A stretch of 64,000 nt of DNA from Diplolepis rosae (GCA_030998225.1 JAPYXD010000704.1:12524001-12588000), one strand, 5' to 3'. Positions 1 through 12,714 are shown, counted from the stretch's first letter. Notes: generated by a model from the letters alone, not told the origin. Made by a program: numbers and translations.

Positions 1-354
1 GCGAGATATTAGCCTTTAAAGCTTTTTTCGATGTGCATTTTAATTAGTTGGAAGCGATGAATGAATTTACGATTGTGAACGTGTCTTACTAGAGTGTTTG
101 ATATTTTTTTTTTTTTTTTTTTCTTTGGTGAGGAGGAAAAATGGCAAAATCTTTTAAAGACGTTGTACAGGACTCTCCTAGGACGGGTCTAGGCATACCT
201 GTTAAAACCAAAAACCCCCTCTCACGAACCAAAACACCACCCACGGAACCGCCTTTCGGCTTTCTATGGGAGGTCGCAACTAATAACAAAAGACTATCTT
301 TGTTGACAAGAACCAACCTCAACCAACCAACCTACCTCCCAATTTTTTGCAAAG

Positions 355-1947
355 ATGGAAAAAAGTGAATTTCGTGTGTTTATTAAACACTACTTTTTGC
401 GTGAAAAAACCTGATCAGAAACCAAAGCCAAGCTCGATACATATTATTCGGACTCTGTTCCGTCGTATGAAATGGTTCAGAAGTGTTTTACCAAATTTCG
501 TTGTGGTCGTACGAGCACAGAAACCATACCAAGTCCAGATCGTCCAAATGGGACCACGACACCAGAAATGACCAATAAAATCCATGATATTGTTTTAAAT
601 GACCCGAAAGTAAAAGTGCGTGAGATAGCTGAGATCGTATCCATCTCAACTGAGCGTGTGGTCAATATTTTCCATACAAATTTGTGCATGAGAAAGCTCT
701 GTGCGAGATGGTTGCTGCGATTTCTCACAATCGACCAAAAATGCATTTGTGTGACCACTTCGGAGCCAAATTTAGCCTATTTTAACCGCAACCCGAAAGA
801 GGCTTTGTGTCGATTTGTGACGATGGATAAAACATGGATCCATCACTATACTCCGGAATCACGTGAAAGGTCAAAACAGTGGGTTAAACCTGGTGAAAGT
901 GCACCAAAGCGTCCCTAAAACGCAACAATCGACTGGGAAAGTTATGGCTAGTGTTTTTTGGGATGTACATGGAGTAATCTTCATCGACTATCTTGAGAAA
1001 GGAAAGACGATTACTGGAGCATATTATGCTGCATTATTGGATTGATTGGTTGACGAAATCAAGAAGAAAGGGGCACATTTGACGAAAAAAAAAATCCTTT
1101 TTCATGATGACAATACACCATCTCAGAAATCGAACATTGCACAAGCGAAAAAGCATGAATAGGGTTTCGAATTGATTCTGCATCCACCGTATTCTCCAGA
1201 CCTAGTCCCCAGCGACTATTATCTGTTCCCAAACCTCAAGAGATGGCTGTATGTAGGCGTTTTGAGTTAAATGAAGAATTTCAATGGAAACAGAATTGTA
1301 TTTTGGAGGGTTTGACGAATCATATTACAGTCGGGCTTCTCAATAAGAGGATCCTCAATAAGAGCGCTTCTCCTGATCCGTGATCTAGCAGAACCCCCAC
1401 TACCGTGCTTGTTTTGAATGCCACCGAATTCATTTCGAGGCTTCTCAATAACAGCGTTCGGTGAAGTTTGATTATTAACGACTTTCTCGCTTTAGTAACG
1501 CAACGATTAAAAAAAAACAAATAGTAATAAAAAGTGCACATTGAGGTTAGGTTATTCAAGAAAAGTTCCTTACTATTTTCAATAACGCTTCAATGATCAC
1601 AACACATTCCATGAATAATGTGAGTGACTTTTAATGTTATAAATTTAATAATTATCCGGAGAAGTTATGTACCCATGAATTAGACGTATGAAACAAACGT
1701 TTACGCGCTATACGAACGAGACAAATCGAGGAGAGTCGAGGCGCTCTTATTGAGAGACCCGCTTACGTTTCGAGCAAGCGAGCTTTTCTGTAGAGAGTGG
1801 GGGTAACATACTTCTCGGAAATTCTTTCCCCTACAGCCCCGTGAGCGCTCTTATTGAGAAGTTCGACTGTATTTGGAAGACATATAAAAGTTGAAAGATC
1901 GTTGGACTCGTTGTAACGAGCAAAAAGGAGGGTACATTGAGAAATAA
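355..1947 (+). pseudogene. mariner transposase pseudogene (irritans-like, DD34D)
   Basis: This is the remnant of a cut-and-paste transposase that would bind the element's terminal repeats and catalyse excision. Starting at ATG 355 (MEKSEFRVFIKHYFL), the reading continues across frames: the N-terminal helix-turn-helix region, VREIAEIVSIS, the first catalytic Asp in VTMDKTWIHHYTPES, KVMASVFWD, the second in ILFHDDN, and the third in PPYSPDLVPSDYYLF. It is broken by an early TGA near 413, a frameshift near 880-915, stops near 1043 and 1160, a frameshift near 1245 and the MITE at 1328. The C-terminus resumes after the MITE and ends at TAA 1945. The start resembles Himar1-type proteins of the irritans subfamily; the subfamily call is from recall of that protein type. 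Confidence 0.85.
1328..1869. mobile_element. MITE with TA target duplication, CAGTCG ends
   Basis: The ends are inverted repeats CAGTCGRRCTTCTCAATAAG. TA duplicates flank it (1326-1327 and 1870-1871). Internal copies of CTCAATAAGAGCGC and CTTCTCAATAA form subterminal repeats. It lies inside the mariner transposase, and the C-terminal coding resumes right after it, so it is younger than the mariner. TA sites and CAGT ends suggest Tc1/pogo-type mobilisation (inference). Confidence 0.8.
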
Positions 1948-2148
1948 AACCGATTTTTGCCAAAAAAAAATTAATTCCTATTCATTTTATCACGTCAATA
2001 TCAAACACCCTAGTACTTATACATTTCCAACGAGCCATAGCTGACATCTTTACGATGTAAAACACGTTCACAATCGTCAATTCATTCATGGCTTCCAACT
2101 CATTAAAATGCGCATCGGAAAAAACTTTGAAGGCTGATATTTCGAAAT

Positions 2149-4554
2149 AATTATTCGGAACAGTAAAAAATTTATCTATTTTTTGTTCGTATGGTTCCCA
2201 GGAACACGTTGTAGAAATATTCGTACGGAATCACCAAATGCCCTGAATATTCAAATTATGTATTTGAAATTCATGAACATTGCATCTAATTTATTATATT
2301 GTTAATTCGTTTTATAATGCGCAAAATAACTTCCTTCAGGCCTTATATTGACTAATCCAGTACTCATGTGCTCATGGCATTAATTATTATCATTATTATC
2401 AATTAGTTCATATTACCAAGTACTCTATTCTCTTAGAGGCATTATCTGTTGAAGCTGCTGGTTCCATTTTACATTATTGAATTTGAACCAGTCACTAAAT
2501 GTAGACGGAAATTCAAATCTATTGGCTGTTATAAGTACATTACACGGTCGTATATGTAGGTTTGGGGACTCTTTCGTGGTGGGGGCAATTCATGTGTAAG
2601 GGGCCATGCATAAATAACACAATAATGGGGGGGGGGGATTTCTAAACGACGCCTTACGTAATTTTTTTATAGCTCTAAACTAAAAAAATCATTGAGACGC
2701 GCGTTGGCTCTCGTAGCGGCAATTTGTTTTGGTCCTCATTCACATTTGTTTCGTCCGATTTTAATTTTGGGAAAGAATTTACAATGTTTTAAGTTTAGAC
2801 TTTCTTTTTCATTTCATATCGTTTTTTATGTTCTCTGGATTTTGTATGAGTCACTTTGTAGAAAATCCAATTTCACTCGGACAAAAATGTTTGTAACATG
2901 TTGAATTTTTTTTTTTCATTAAATTCTTTCTTTTTATATCCCGTTAGTCTTATTTGTTGTTGATATTATAAATTGAATTAACAATTGAATTTTATATGAA
3001 TTTTCAATGTAAAATAAACGGGTAAAGACTGGCGTAATTGAAGAAATCAAAGATCGCTGAGCGAACTGAAAGCTATACCAAAAAGTGAAATCCAAAAACG
3101 TTTTGAAGACTGGAAAAACGTTGGCATAAGTGTCTTTTATCTGTCGGGGATTACTTCGAAGGAGGCAACATAAATCTGGATAAATAGAGATATAATTTCC
3201 CAAAAAGACAAAAATTGCACGGTCTTTTCGACTAAATCTCGTACTTAGAATTTTATGACATTGTGTTTGACCTCGCATGCCGTCAGGTATTTGGTTCGAC
3301 AGAGATCACTGGATTTGACCAATTGTGGGTAGAGGGACAATTCATAGGCTGCCAATCATTATCTATCTGGCATGCAGACATACCATAGTGTGCGTCACGG
3401 GTATGCGGGCGGCGTGACTCCAAGGACGGGTTATAGCAGTCCAGAGAGTCCCTGGGGATGAGAGTGGAATGACAAAGGGTGCTCACTATATTGGCATACC
3501 ACTGGATATGGGAATACTTTAAGAGCAACTTTATAATCAGCGATCTGCCAGACGCCTATTTTCTAAACCTAGTTGTTTTCCATCTTTCTCATTATCTCTA
3601 CTTGAAATAAAAACATGTAATCATCATTTTAAATGACTAAGAATATAATCTCTGGATGCCCAGTTCAATTATTGTCAATAATATCATGTCAAAGAATTGA
3701 TAGGAGTTGTATGATGGATACAATAGTATCTATAAAATTCATTAGGTAGATACTATAGAAGTTACAATGATAACTCGAACCCGTATCACTACTAACTCAA
3801 ATTCCTCCCGATGTCCAAATAAAAGTATAATTTAAAATTTCAAGAATTCGAAACCAGTCGAATCCTCAAAACATAAGAAACACGGCCAAATTTGGACCAA
3901 AATCACCACACCTCAATAAAACTGAGAAAACAAATTTTAATTTAGTCAAAAATTCTATTTTTCGTTTTTATTTATTTTGCATAAAATTATGAACAGTTAA
4001 AAGACAGTTGAAAAAAATTCAAATCATATGGCTGGAATGGATGTTATGATTTTTTGAAAACTGAAAATTCACCACGAGCACATAGTGGGTCTTTTGCCAG
4101 AAAAACTACTTTCCTGTAAATTCACTTTCCGGGAAAAATCGGTACACTTTTTTCGGCAACCACTTGATTAATTTCAGTCAAATTTTAACGAGATGCGTCT
4201 AGTCAATTACAAGGAGCGGGGCTTCCCCGGCGCAAATTGAATGAACCGATTTTGAGCAGCTGTAGCGCCGCCATTTTGAATTTTTTCAAATACTTTGTAT
4301 AGTCAATATTATCATGTACTTTATTCCAATTTAATAAATATTCTCATTTTTCTGGAAAAAATTCTCAAAAAAAACAGTCCTTTACATGAGACTTCCCCCT
4401 TAATTTGTTTTGCCAAAAACAACAATTTTTTAAGTGCTCAAAATCAATTAAGGTCTACAAACCTTCTTTAGTTTGTTCTTCATCACGTTCCCAAACTGCA
4501 GCCAAAAATATTCATTATTGGAAAAAAATTGGCAAAACTAAAATTTTCATGTCA
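2149..4554. other. No recognised gene; AT-rich DNA
   Basis: Mostly AT-rich sequence with short chance open frames. An 11-base G run is at 2627-2637. A less AT-rich patch at 3270-3540 is not repeated elsewhere in the window and shows no exon structure I can defend. Around 3840-4550 the sequence is low-complexity A/T with no clear element ends. Confidence 0.5.
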
Positions 4555-4914
4555 TCAAGGCCATTTTTCAACGAGACCACCTGACCAAATTCCTGTAAGA
4601 GTTCATGTAAGATAACTTTTTTATTTCACAAAATATCTTCCTGCAAACTTGGGAAATGCAACAGACGACGATAAAGAACTTCTGTCAACTTCATTTGAGT
4701 GAAAATTTTGCAAAAATGTTTACAGTTAACTGTAATTATCAATAAGTCTCCCAATTTTTTTGAACATTTTTTCTAAAAAGAAGTTGACAAACGTGCTTTA
4801 TTGTCTTTTGTTAAGTTTCCTAAATTTTCAGAAAGATTTTTTCAAAATTGAAAAAGTTATCTTTCCTGAACGAATTGATGTATAATTTAGTCACGTGGTC
4901 AGATTTATCCTTAA
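4555..4914. mobile_element. TTAA-type MITE, family 2 (GGCCATGGATC ends)
   Basis: A 360-bp foldback: the left side has GGCCATTTTTC then GACCACCTGACCAAATT, the right side has the inverted partner TTTAGTCACGTGGTC and ends TTAA at 4911-4914. The left target site is degenerate (TCAA). It matches the better copy at 27076-27421. TTAA targets suggest piggyBac-type mobilisation. Confidence 0.65.
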
Positions 4915-5479
4915 AAAATAGGAAATTTAGACTAAATTTACAAGTTTGTATAGCTTAAGCATGTTTATCTACATTAAAATATTTATAAGAGAACAAAAAA
5001 GTGGGAGATATTGGTGCTGGAAACTTTTCTTGTTGTTTTGCAAGAAGCAAGTACCCTTGCCTGTTTTCTCGTACTTGAATGCTCTGAGGTATAGTTGGTT
5101 ATAAAGTTACATTGTTCGGAACATTAATATTGGCAAATTGGTAGTGAACGACGATCTATGCAACAAGAAGGGGTAAGAGAGAGTCAAAGCTTAACGTGAA
5201 TATATAGGAGACAGACAAGGAATCGTATAGCCCTTCAGGATGCTGAGGCGCAACCTCCACGAGAATGAACATGGTTTCACTAATAGGTGTAAAGCAGCCT
5301 CTTTGTTTTCCTTATCTTTCTTGAAAAAGTAAGACAGGTAAAGAGAATTAAAAGATATTTCTCACCGTTACGATCGTACAAAATGAAGCTTCCTACTAAG
5401 GTTGCAAATCAATTATAAAGATTTTCACAAACGCATCCGTGATAACTTGATAGAAGGCAGTTTTATGCTTCTTATGATT

Positions 5480-6136
5480 TTAAGGTAGTTCACCCATGAA
5501 ACTTAGACCTCGAGCAAAAATAGATAATTTTGTTTTTAAGGATAACAATATTATTATTGAGGGGCTATTTTGAAAGAGGAAAGATTATTTTCCATGAAAA
5601 ACATTTGAAACAGAAAAATAATTTTATTTTTTCCCCAACTTTTTTTCTTATCGCTTCTTACCAAATTTCAAAAAATTATGCGATTCTAATAAATCACGAA
5701 TCATTTTTTCAGAAAAAAAATTCTCCACAACTTCACTGTTTCCAATTTTTGAAAATGAATTCTTTAATGGCTGAAACACTTGAAAAAAATTTTTCCAAAA
5801 CGAAATTTTTATAAACAAATTGCTGAATTTGATAATAATTGATTCATTTTCAAAAATTGGAAACGGTGAAGTTGTGGAGAATCTTTTCTCTGAAAAAATG
5901 ATTCGTGATTTATTAGAATCGTATAATTTTTTAAAATTTGGTAAGAAGCGATATTAAAAAAAGTTTGGGCAAAAATAAAATTTATTAATAAAATTTTTTT
6001 TTGTGTTTTAAATTTTTTTCATGGATAATAATCTTTTCTCTTCCAAAGAAGCCCTTCAATAATAATATTGCTATTCTTGAAAGCAAAATTATCTATTTTT
6101 GCTTGAGGTCTAATTTTTGTGGATGAACTATTTTAA
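5480..6136. mobile_element. TTAA foldback element, family 1 (GGTAGTTC ends)
   Basis: A 657-bp near-complete palindrome between TTAA sites 5480-5483 and 6133-6136. The left arm reads GGTAGTTCACCCATGAAA and the right arm returns as GATGAACTATTTTAA. The arms meet around 5815-5830, so a single strand could fold over almost its full length. No coding capacity. Other copies are at 30252, 33886, 38098, 40981 and 57746. Confidence 0.85.
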
Positions 6137-6636
6137 GAGCACAGGGAAAATATTTTTTCCCTGAATTTTCTCGAACTGAATACTACTTTATGATATACAA
6201 AGTAGTTAATAATTTAAATTTTATTTTCCAAAAATCGATTTTCTTTATTTTCTGAAGGTATATACTTTCAAGAATATTATAATTTTGTAATAATAATTTG
6301 TATTTTTTTATTAATGATAAACAAAAAAATCGTGTTTTTCGATTTTTTAAAAATCTGAAGCAAATTTTGTTTTTCCTTTCAAATAAATGAATTTAGTACG
6401 CGATATAGCGACATCTATTCTTATTAATAATTCGTATCATCTTTTATTTTAGATTTACCAATCTAGATTTATTACCAAAGCCAGCAGCAGTGAAATTTGC
6501 GAGACTCATTTTTCAACGCCATCTATGATACGTTTAAATATTAGAATATTATTATATTCATATATTTTTGTTTTCTATGAAAACCATTATTTATAAAAAA
6601 AAATCAAATCGTAAGCAATTGTCTTTATATAAAAAA

Positions 6637-7888
6637 ATCTGCCCGCTTCGCGGGCACATCCTCATTGCGCGCTTGGCGCGCAGCTCGCTTCGCTCGCAAG
6701 TTTGAGCGCGCCTAGCACGCGCGATTCGATCGTCGCGCTTCGCGCTCGGTCATGTGCTCTTCGCATACATTTAAGTTTATTTCTTATAATTTGATACTGA
6801 AGCTCAAACCAATTTTATAATTATATTACAGATAATGTGAATTACACATTTTCTCAAAGTCACTCTATTTCTTTTTGAATTTAAGTGAAACAGGAAATTC
6901 AATTTACTTAAGGCTCTATCAGCCTTAAGGAACACATTCTCATCATGACGCTCGCGCTTCGCGCTCGATTTTCTGTATACATTTCAGTAACTTTTTAATA
7001 AATTACATGATTAAAATAATTTATTTTCTTCCAAATCTCTCAAAAAGAAAAAACAATCGTAGAACTTATTTAAGGAAACGACTTTACAGAATAACGCTTA
7101 TTTCGTATCTCACATATTTTGGTGAAAAAAATCGAATTTTTTTAATATTAAAAATCAAAACATAAAATATACATCCTGTCCCGAAATGTCTTAATCAGAA
7201 TTTGTAAACCTCATTTATGCAAACAATTTTCCATCTAAACGTTTTTTTTGTATCTCACATATTTTGTCTAAAAAATGGAATTTTTGAATTTTAAACGTAT
7301 TTTTTGGAATTAAAACGAAAAATATATGTTTTACCAGAAACTGCGTCAGACAAAATTTGTAGATCTTTTTGAAACGAACAACTTTGTATTCTTACGTTTT
7401 TTTTCGTATTTTACATATTATTGTTAAAAAATTGAATTTTGGATTTTCAATAGTTTTTTTTTTAATTAAAAAGAAAAATATGCATCTTATGAAAAAATGT
7501 TACAATTCAAATTTGTAGGTCTTTATTTATTCAATAATACTGTATCATAACGTTTTTTCGTGTCTCGTATAATTTAACTGGAAAATGGAATTTTGATATT
7601 GACTTTTTTCGAATTTGAATATGCTGTAACATTTCTAATTTTGACTTAATCAAAAAATGTTATCAAAATAATTTGTAGAGATTTATGAGCACTATCTAAA
7701 ACCAGTATTAAAATTTTTGATTTTTTCAAAAAATTATTTTCAAAAACACAAAAGTAGTGTTCAATCCCTCAATTTTGATTGGATGTGGCTGGTTAACGAA
7801 CTTGTCCTTACTTTTTCGGTTCCGATAAAGTGTACCAAAGCTCAATTCAATCTGATGATTCTATCGAGAGTTATGCCGCACACGACCT

Positions 7889-7919
<31 letters not shown>

Positions 7920-8041
7920 CTTTCGTAAAAACCGTTTTTTCTGACTCAGGGGGTCTCAAAGCGTAAAGATTTGATAAAAATTTCAAAAGTCATTTTTCAC
8001 ATAAAACCAATACCTTCTGATCCATGATGAGAATGTAAAAA
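6637..8041 (-). mobile_element. Helentron-associated (HINE/DINE-like) element, copy 1
   Basis: Begins TCTGCCCGC with a perfect GC hairpin (GCCCGCTTCGCGGGC), then a 130-bp GC-rich head of palindromes (GCGCTTCGCGC type) on an otherwise AT-rich 1.4-kb body. ACATTCTCATC near the hairpin end is matched by its inverse GATGAGAATGT at the other end, forming subterminal inverted repeats. An (AGAC)n tract is at about 7890-7920. No long open frame. Orientation is given so that the hairpin is at the 3' end. Confidence 0.65.
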
Positions 8042-8110
8042 TATCTTCCTGGAGTCTTCATAGCGATTCCAAGCTTCTTTCATGCTACAAAGTCATGCTG
8101 AGCGCGACAA

Positions 8111-8513
8111 CCTAGGTGGAAAAGTCAGATTCATGACAGTATTTACAAACGGCACAGTACCGCGCCATTTGTAAACAAGGAGCAATGCAATGCCTGTACT
8201 GGACAGAGTTGGTACCGGGCCGAGGGTTGACGCGGTACTGGCATAGTACAGCCCCAGTCCTGAGACCAAGTGTCCGCTAACAACCGACTTCGGAGTAATG
8301 CCAGTACTGAACCAGTACAGATTTCAGTGCTGGTATGGTACCGATGCCAGTAGCGCGCTAGTACCGATGGACAACTTCCAGCCAAGTTACCTTTCGGAGC
8401 CGCACCGATGGTAGGCCGTGCTTATGCCAGCACTATGTCAGTACCGCGCCAGTACTGTAAATTCTTCTGCGGTACTGGCGCGGTATTAAGCCGGTTGTAA
8501 ATTTCCACCTGGG
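8111..8513. mobile_element. GC-rich MITE with GTACTGG motif array
   Basis: Terminal inverted repeats CCTAGGTGGAAA and TTTCCACCTGGG bound about 400 bp that is far richer in G+C than its flanks. The interior is packed with GTACTGG/CCAGTAC and GGTACC-type motifs on both strands, typical of subterminal transposase-binding arrays. No target duplication could be fixed, so the superfamily is not assigned. The open frame across it is a by-product of composition. Confidence 0.6.
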
Positions 8514-8699
8514 AAGTCCGAGCGCGCTCGCAAGCTTTTCGCGACGAGCTTTAAGTTCGAATAGTTTTTTTTAAACGGTGGGTAACTTTGAAAATTGAAA
8601 AAAAAAATTCGAACATTGATATCTCGAAAGCGCTTCCATAACAAACTTTTTGAGCGTGACTTTCGTATTTAGTTGGTCAAAATCCTTGATAAAATCATA

Positions 8700-9343
8700 T
8701 TAAGGGGCCCAACTAGTTTGAAATTTTATATGTAAATTTCGATTTTTTTTTTTTTTTTCATTTTTCAACAGCTTAGCAGGCGCTTTTTCAAGAAGAGGAA
8801 GGTGAATTGTATGAGCCTGGAATAGCAGATTAGCTCTAGGTATGATATTTCAAAATTTATAACAATGAAATCAGTACTCTTATCTTTAAACGCGTTTTTC
8901 TCAAAACTACATTTTTCAAATTTGCTGCAGCTGTAACTCGATAACAAATCATCCGGTCGACTTAGGTCTTTTTTTAGCATATTGTGTATTTGTTTTTCCA
9001 TACAATGACCCTCCAATTTTATGATTGGATAAAAAATATAATTTTGTCAGACCAAAAACCATCAGATTTTTGAGCAAATTTTGATATTTTTTTTTTCAAA
9101 ACTCTGCCATTTTGTTGCATTTTAATTCTTTTTTTTTTACAATCGAGGGTCATTATATGGGAAATATATTCCAGTTTAATTAAATTTTAGGTTTTTTTAA
9201 TTTTTATTTAAAAACATTAATTTGTATTCATTATTCATGCACAAATATATCTGCAAAATTTTAAAACATTCGATGCAATACTTTTTTTTTATATTCACAA
9301 AAATCACCTTTTTTCAGGCGGTCAGACTAGTTGTGCCCCTTAA
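8700..9343. mobile_element. TTAA-flanked element, family 3 (GGGGCMCAACTAGT ends)
   Basis: TTAA at 8700-8703 and 9340-9343 bound a 644-bp element with inverted ends GGGGCCCAACTAGT and ACTAGTTGTGCCCC. The interior is AT-rich and non-coding. The precise TTAA sites point to piggyBac-type mobilisation. Confidence 0.7.
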
Positions 9344-9359
9344 GATGCGTGGTGGGAAG

Positions 9360-10110
9360 AAAAAATTTTTAATTTTGTAAACTAGTGTTATGAAATTGCG
9401 TGGAAAATTCATTAATTTTCATGAAACTTCATTAATTGTTTTGAAAAGTCATTGAATTATTTAAAGTTCTATTAAATTATTTTGTTGAAAATTATATAAT
9501 TTTGTTAGATATTCAATTATTTTTTCAGAATTATATAATTTCAATCATAATTTCTAGAATTTCAATAAAACTAATGATTGATGTGAGACGATTCCAGAAA
9601 AATTCGACATTTTTTCGAAGCACGGTAAAATTAGTTCAAAATAAAAAGTTTTTTATTTTAGATTCTCAATCTCCATTTGATTTCTAACTGATCAGAGCAT
9701 GTTAAGAGAAAATGTCGAATTTTTCTCAAATAATCACTCAATGAAATTTTTTCAATTAAGTCCTCAAAATTTATCAATTATGTTTGAAATGTATTATTTC
9801 CGTTATAAATTCATAAATGTTGTCAAACATTTTATAATTTTATTGTAAATTAATTAATATCTTTGAAAATTCAATGCTTGTGTCAAACGATCATTATTTT
9901 TATTGAAAATTTATTAATTTTATAGAAAATAGAATAATTTTCTAGAACAGTATATAATTTCAATTAAAATTCTTTAATTTTAATGAAATTTTTTTAGTGT
10001 CTCTTGAATTGCATATCAATTCATTTTATAAAAAAAATTTTGTCACCTATTGTTAAAAAAAATTCACATATTTTAACATCAATTGACACAGTGATGACTG
10101 CTATCCCAAT
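9360..10110. repeat. AT-rich quasi-tandem repeat (about 24-26 bp period) with nested foldback
   Basis: Degenerate repeats of a unit like GAAAATTCATTAATTTT, with variants TATAATTT and GAATTATT, run through the stretch. They are interrupted at 9595-9726 by a 132-bp foldback with ends AGAAAAATTCGACATTTT and its inverse. A similar quasi-tandem tract occurs at 46740-47030. Confidence 0.5.
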
Positions 10111-10900
10111 AGTTTAAGATTTCTCAAGGAATCCTTTCCTGTACATGTGAAATATGAAACAATCAGAGACAAGATTTCATAGAGTGAATAAAGCACCGCA
10201 GAGTTTTATGTTATTGTTTATTGTCTTTTTTCAAAGACTTCTTCATCCAAGAACATTTTCAGTGATTCCTTTAAAGAGAACTCAATTGTGCAACTAATTG
10301 TAGTTACTCTCTTTCTTACGGTTGGCGGAACTCTTAAAGCCATGATCGATTAAGTTTCGTACATACCTCACTAAAAGGCACCGTATATAGAAGCGTAGAA
10401 GTCCTTACGTTTGGGAGAAGTACGTACCCCAGACAAACGATTTATACCATCACTTATATAGACACAAATACTATTATATTTCATGTACGTGTGCTGGACT
10501 TGGAATTGTAGTTTGCGGTGGGGCTAATAGTGGCTTAGCACCGGAAGTCTACTCACGTGCAAACCTTCCATGCTGGTACGTGCGTTATGCTGTAAATCAA
10601 CCTTAAATCGCTGGGCAGCTTACAATCAAATGTACTTAGCACTAGCCAAGTCACGGCTGGATAATGTTCCACAAAAAATGAAATATATATACTTTAGAAG
10701 ACCATAAAACTTTTGACCCTTTACTATTTTTCAACATTTTATCCCATAAAAATGCAGTGACTTCTACCATTTTTCTGCAATCGAGATGAATTTGTCACTG
10801 TAAAAACTAAAGCATTGCAAACAAAATTTACTTTCGGTGTTTAATGGAACAGGAAAATCAAGAGGAAAGAAACTCAGAAAAAAAAATCAATTTGATCTAA
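10111..10900. other. Unique, less AT-rich stretch; no gene recognised
   Basis: Around 10290-10680 the sequence is more complex and not repeated elsewhere in the window. I found no frame joining believable splice sites. It could be old host DNA such as a regulatory region or untranslated exon, but nothing proves this. Confidence 0.35.
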
Positions 10901-10915
10901 CTAAACGATTTTGTT

Positions 10916-11139
10916 CAGGGTTGGATGCACGGCTGGAAAACCGGGGCGGAGCCCCGGGGCCCCACATGTTAAGAGCCTCCTTAATCCGTGGATTCAAAAA
11001 TTGACAAAACAATATGTATTATAATAGTGTAAATTTGTTTTTCAAACGTAAAAATCAAATTATCAATATATATTTATTAATTGAAAGGGCTACCACTTTT
11101 TTCTTTGCCCGGGCCCCCACACCCCTGCACTCGGCCCTG
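10916..11139. mobile_element. hAT-like MITE, 8-bp target duplication
   Basis: Ends CAGGGTTGG and CGGCCCTG with exact 8-bp flanking duplications ATTTTGTT (10908-10915 and 11140-11147). The 224-bp interior has a GC hairpin (CCGGGGCGGAGCCCCGG) near 10942 and no coding frame. CAGGG ends plus 8-bp duplications are the hallmark of the hAT superfamily. Confidence 0.85.
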
Positions 11140-11570
11140 ATTTTGTTGAATGAAAACTACCTTTGGTTGAATAAAACAAATTCTTTTGTTGAATCAACCA
11201 AAAATTTGGTCAAGCGTATCATAAGTAAATACTTTGGTTGATTCAATTCAATTTTTATTGGATTAACCAAGTATTTTATTTGAGTATGCAGTTGGAAAAG
11301 AATTCATTCTGCAAAGAATATTAAAATCAACTCAATTCCTCACTTCATTCAGAAAAAAATGTGACTGAGGCGAACTTTTTTGTTGGATGTACACAAATAT
11401 TTAATTAATTCAAATGCATTTTAGTTGACTGAATAAAATGTTAGTTAGTTGAGTACATTTTTGTGGTTGAATCTACAAAACGATTTTGTTCAAACAATAG
11501 AAAAAATTGCTTAAAACGACTAACAATCAAACAAAACTTTGGTTAACTATCAGTTTGTCCCTTTAAGTGT
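11140..11570. repeat. MITE-like sequence with TTGGTTGAAT repeats
   Basis: Repeated TTGGTTGAATMAA and inverse forms, with ACGATTTTGTT both just left of the hAT MITE (about 10905) and near 11480. The hAT MITE therefore probably landed inside an older foldback. Related sequence occurs around 16785-16960. Outer ends are not resolved. Confidence 0.4.
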
Positions 11571-12714
11571 TTTGAATTTTGAAGTTCTGATCCTCAATTC
11601 GTATTAAGCGATGTCGAAATCAGTTATATACAAATATTAATGAAAATTCATCTTCTGGAAACTTGTCCACATTTTCGGCTCACATTGGTCATTTTTATCT
11701 ACAGAGCAAAACGTTCAAACGGTTTTCGATGCTATAAGTAAATTAATAAATATCGATCCTACTTGAAAACTATTTATTTTTTTTTTACCAGAAATTTGGA
11801 GAGGCGGAAAATGTAAATCATGTTTATTTAGCGGTTTGTTTTTCGCAGAATTAAATGACGTTTATAGTTTTTATGTAGAAGCAGTACCTTATTATTTAAT
11901 TTATATTATTTATGATTTATATCATTTAGATTTAAGAAATTAATTAAACACGTGAAATTCAACTTCCTTCAGGCTTCAATTATGATGGGTGGACTGAAAA
12001 TTAATAGAGATAATAAAGTTCAACATTAATTATCAATAATTAATGAGCTCGTAAAATATTGAATTACTTATACAATGTTTTTTTTTTATTTAATAAAATC
12101 AACTCCCATTTCGCTAGTTATATAAATTGTACATACTGCATGAAAGTTGAATGAAAATTCAGTTTTAAATTGAAATTTTTTGCCTGATCAGAATATGATA
12201 TTTTATATCAAAGTATTTTCTAATAAAATAATTTTTAAATTATTTCACAACCAACGAATTAATTAATGATAATATATGTTCAAAACTATTTTATTCAAAA
12301 TCTCCACTGCTTGTAAGAAAATACTAGTGCCGGGCCAATTAGTTCTGAAGGTATTGATTTCTTGGAAAAACAATTGGGAAGTTTCGAGTACCCAAGCTTT
12401 GAGGAAAACTTGATTTGACTCGAATGAGTACCTTGCACACATTTGGAACTTCGTTTCTTATTGATTTAATAAAAAATGACATCCTGTGTATGACGTTATA
12501 ATTAGGAAAATTGTCCAGGGCTTTGTCAGAGGTTCTTTTCAAAATGGACAATTTCTAAACAACGCCAAATTTTATTGTATACTTGTTTTTGTCATTTACA
12601 TAAAAAATTCTAATTTTTTCAGAATAATAATATGATAATCTCTAAATAGCATGGAACGTTAAAAAATTCTACATCATATTCGAACTTTTTTATCCAATTC
12701 ACAATGAATTAGTT
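11571..12714. other. AT-rich DNA, no gene recognised
   Basis: Low-complexity AT-rich sequence. A 70-codon minus-strand open frame at 12339-12551 has no recognisable motif and is within chance expectation. Confidence 0.4.

Larger units (their letters stand above)
87..2015 (+). mobile_element. mariner element, degenerate, with nested MITE
   Basis: The ends are short inverted repeats reading TACTAGRGTGTTTGATATT at 87-105 and, inverted, at 1998-2015. Between them are a 5' leader with a poly-T tract (about 103-122), a broken mariner transposase gene and a 542-bp secondary insertion (1328-1869). The element is non-autonomous now. Confidence 0.75.
1..2148. repeat. Inverted repeat flanking a mariner insertion (foldback arms)
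   Basis: Bases 1-86 are repeated in inverted orientation at about 2030-2148; both arms share the core GTTGGAAGC and ATTGTGAACGTG. The arms flank the mariner at 87-2015. Either a foldback element was hit by the mariner, or the mariner carries unusually long outer arms. The left arm is cut by the window edge, so the true end is unknown. Confidence 0.6.

Noticed and set aside
6637..6760. GC-rich palindromes resembling bacterial REP sequences, possible contamination
   Set aside because: The same head occurs at the end of five dispersed copies embedded in insect-type repeats, so it belongs to the mobile element.
7891..7920. Short regular repeats considered as a CRISPR-like array
   Set aside because: Simple (AGAC)n microsatellite with no spacers, recurring at the same place in each HINE-like copy.
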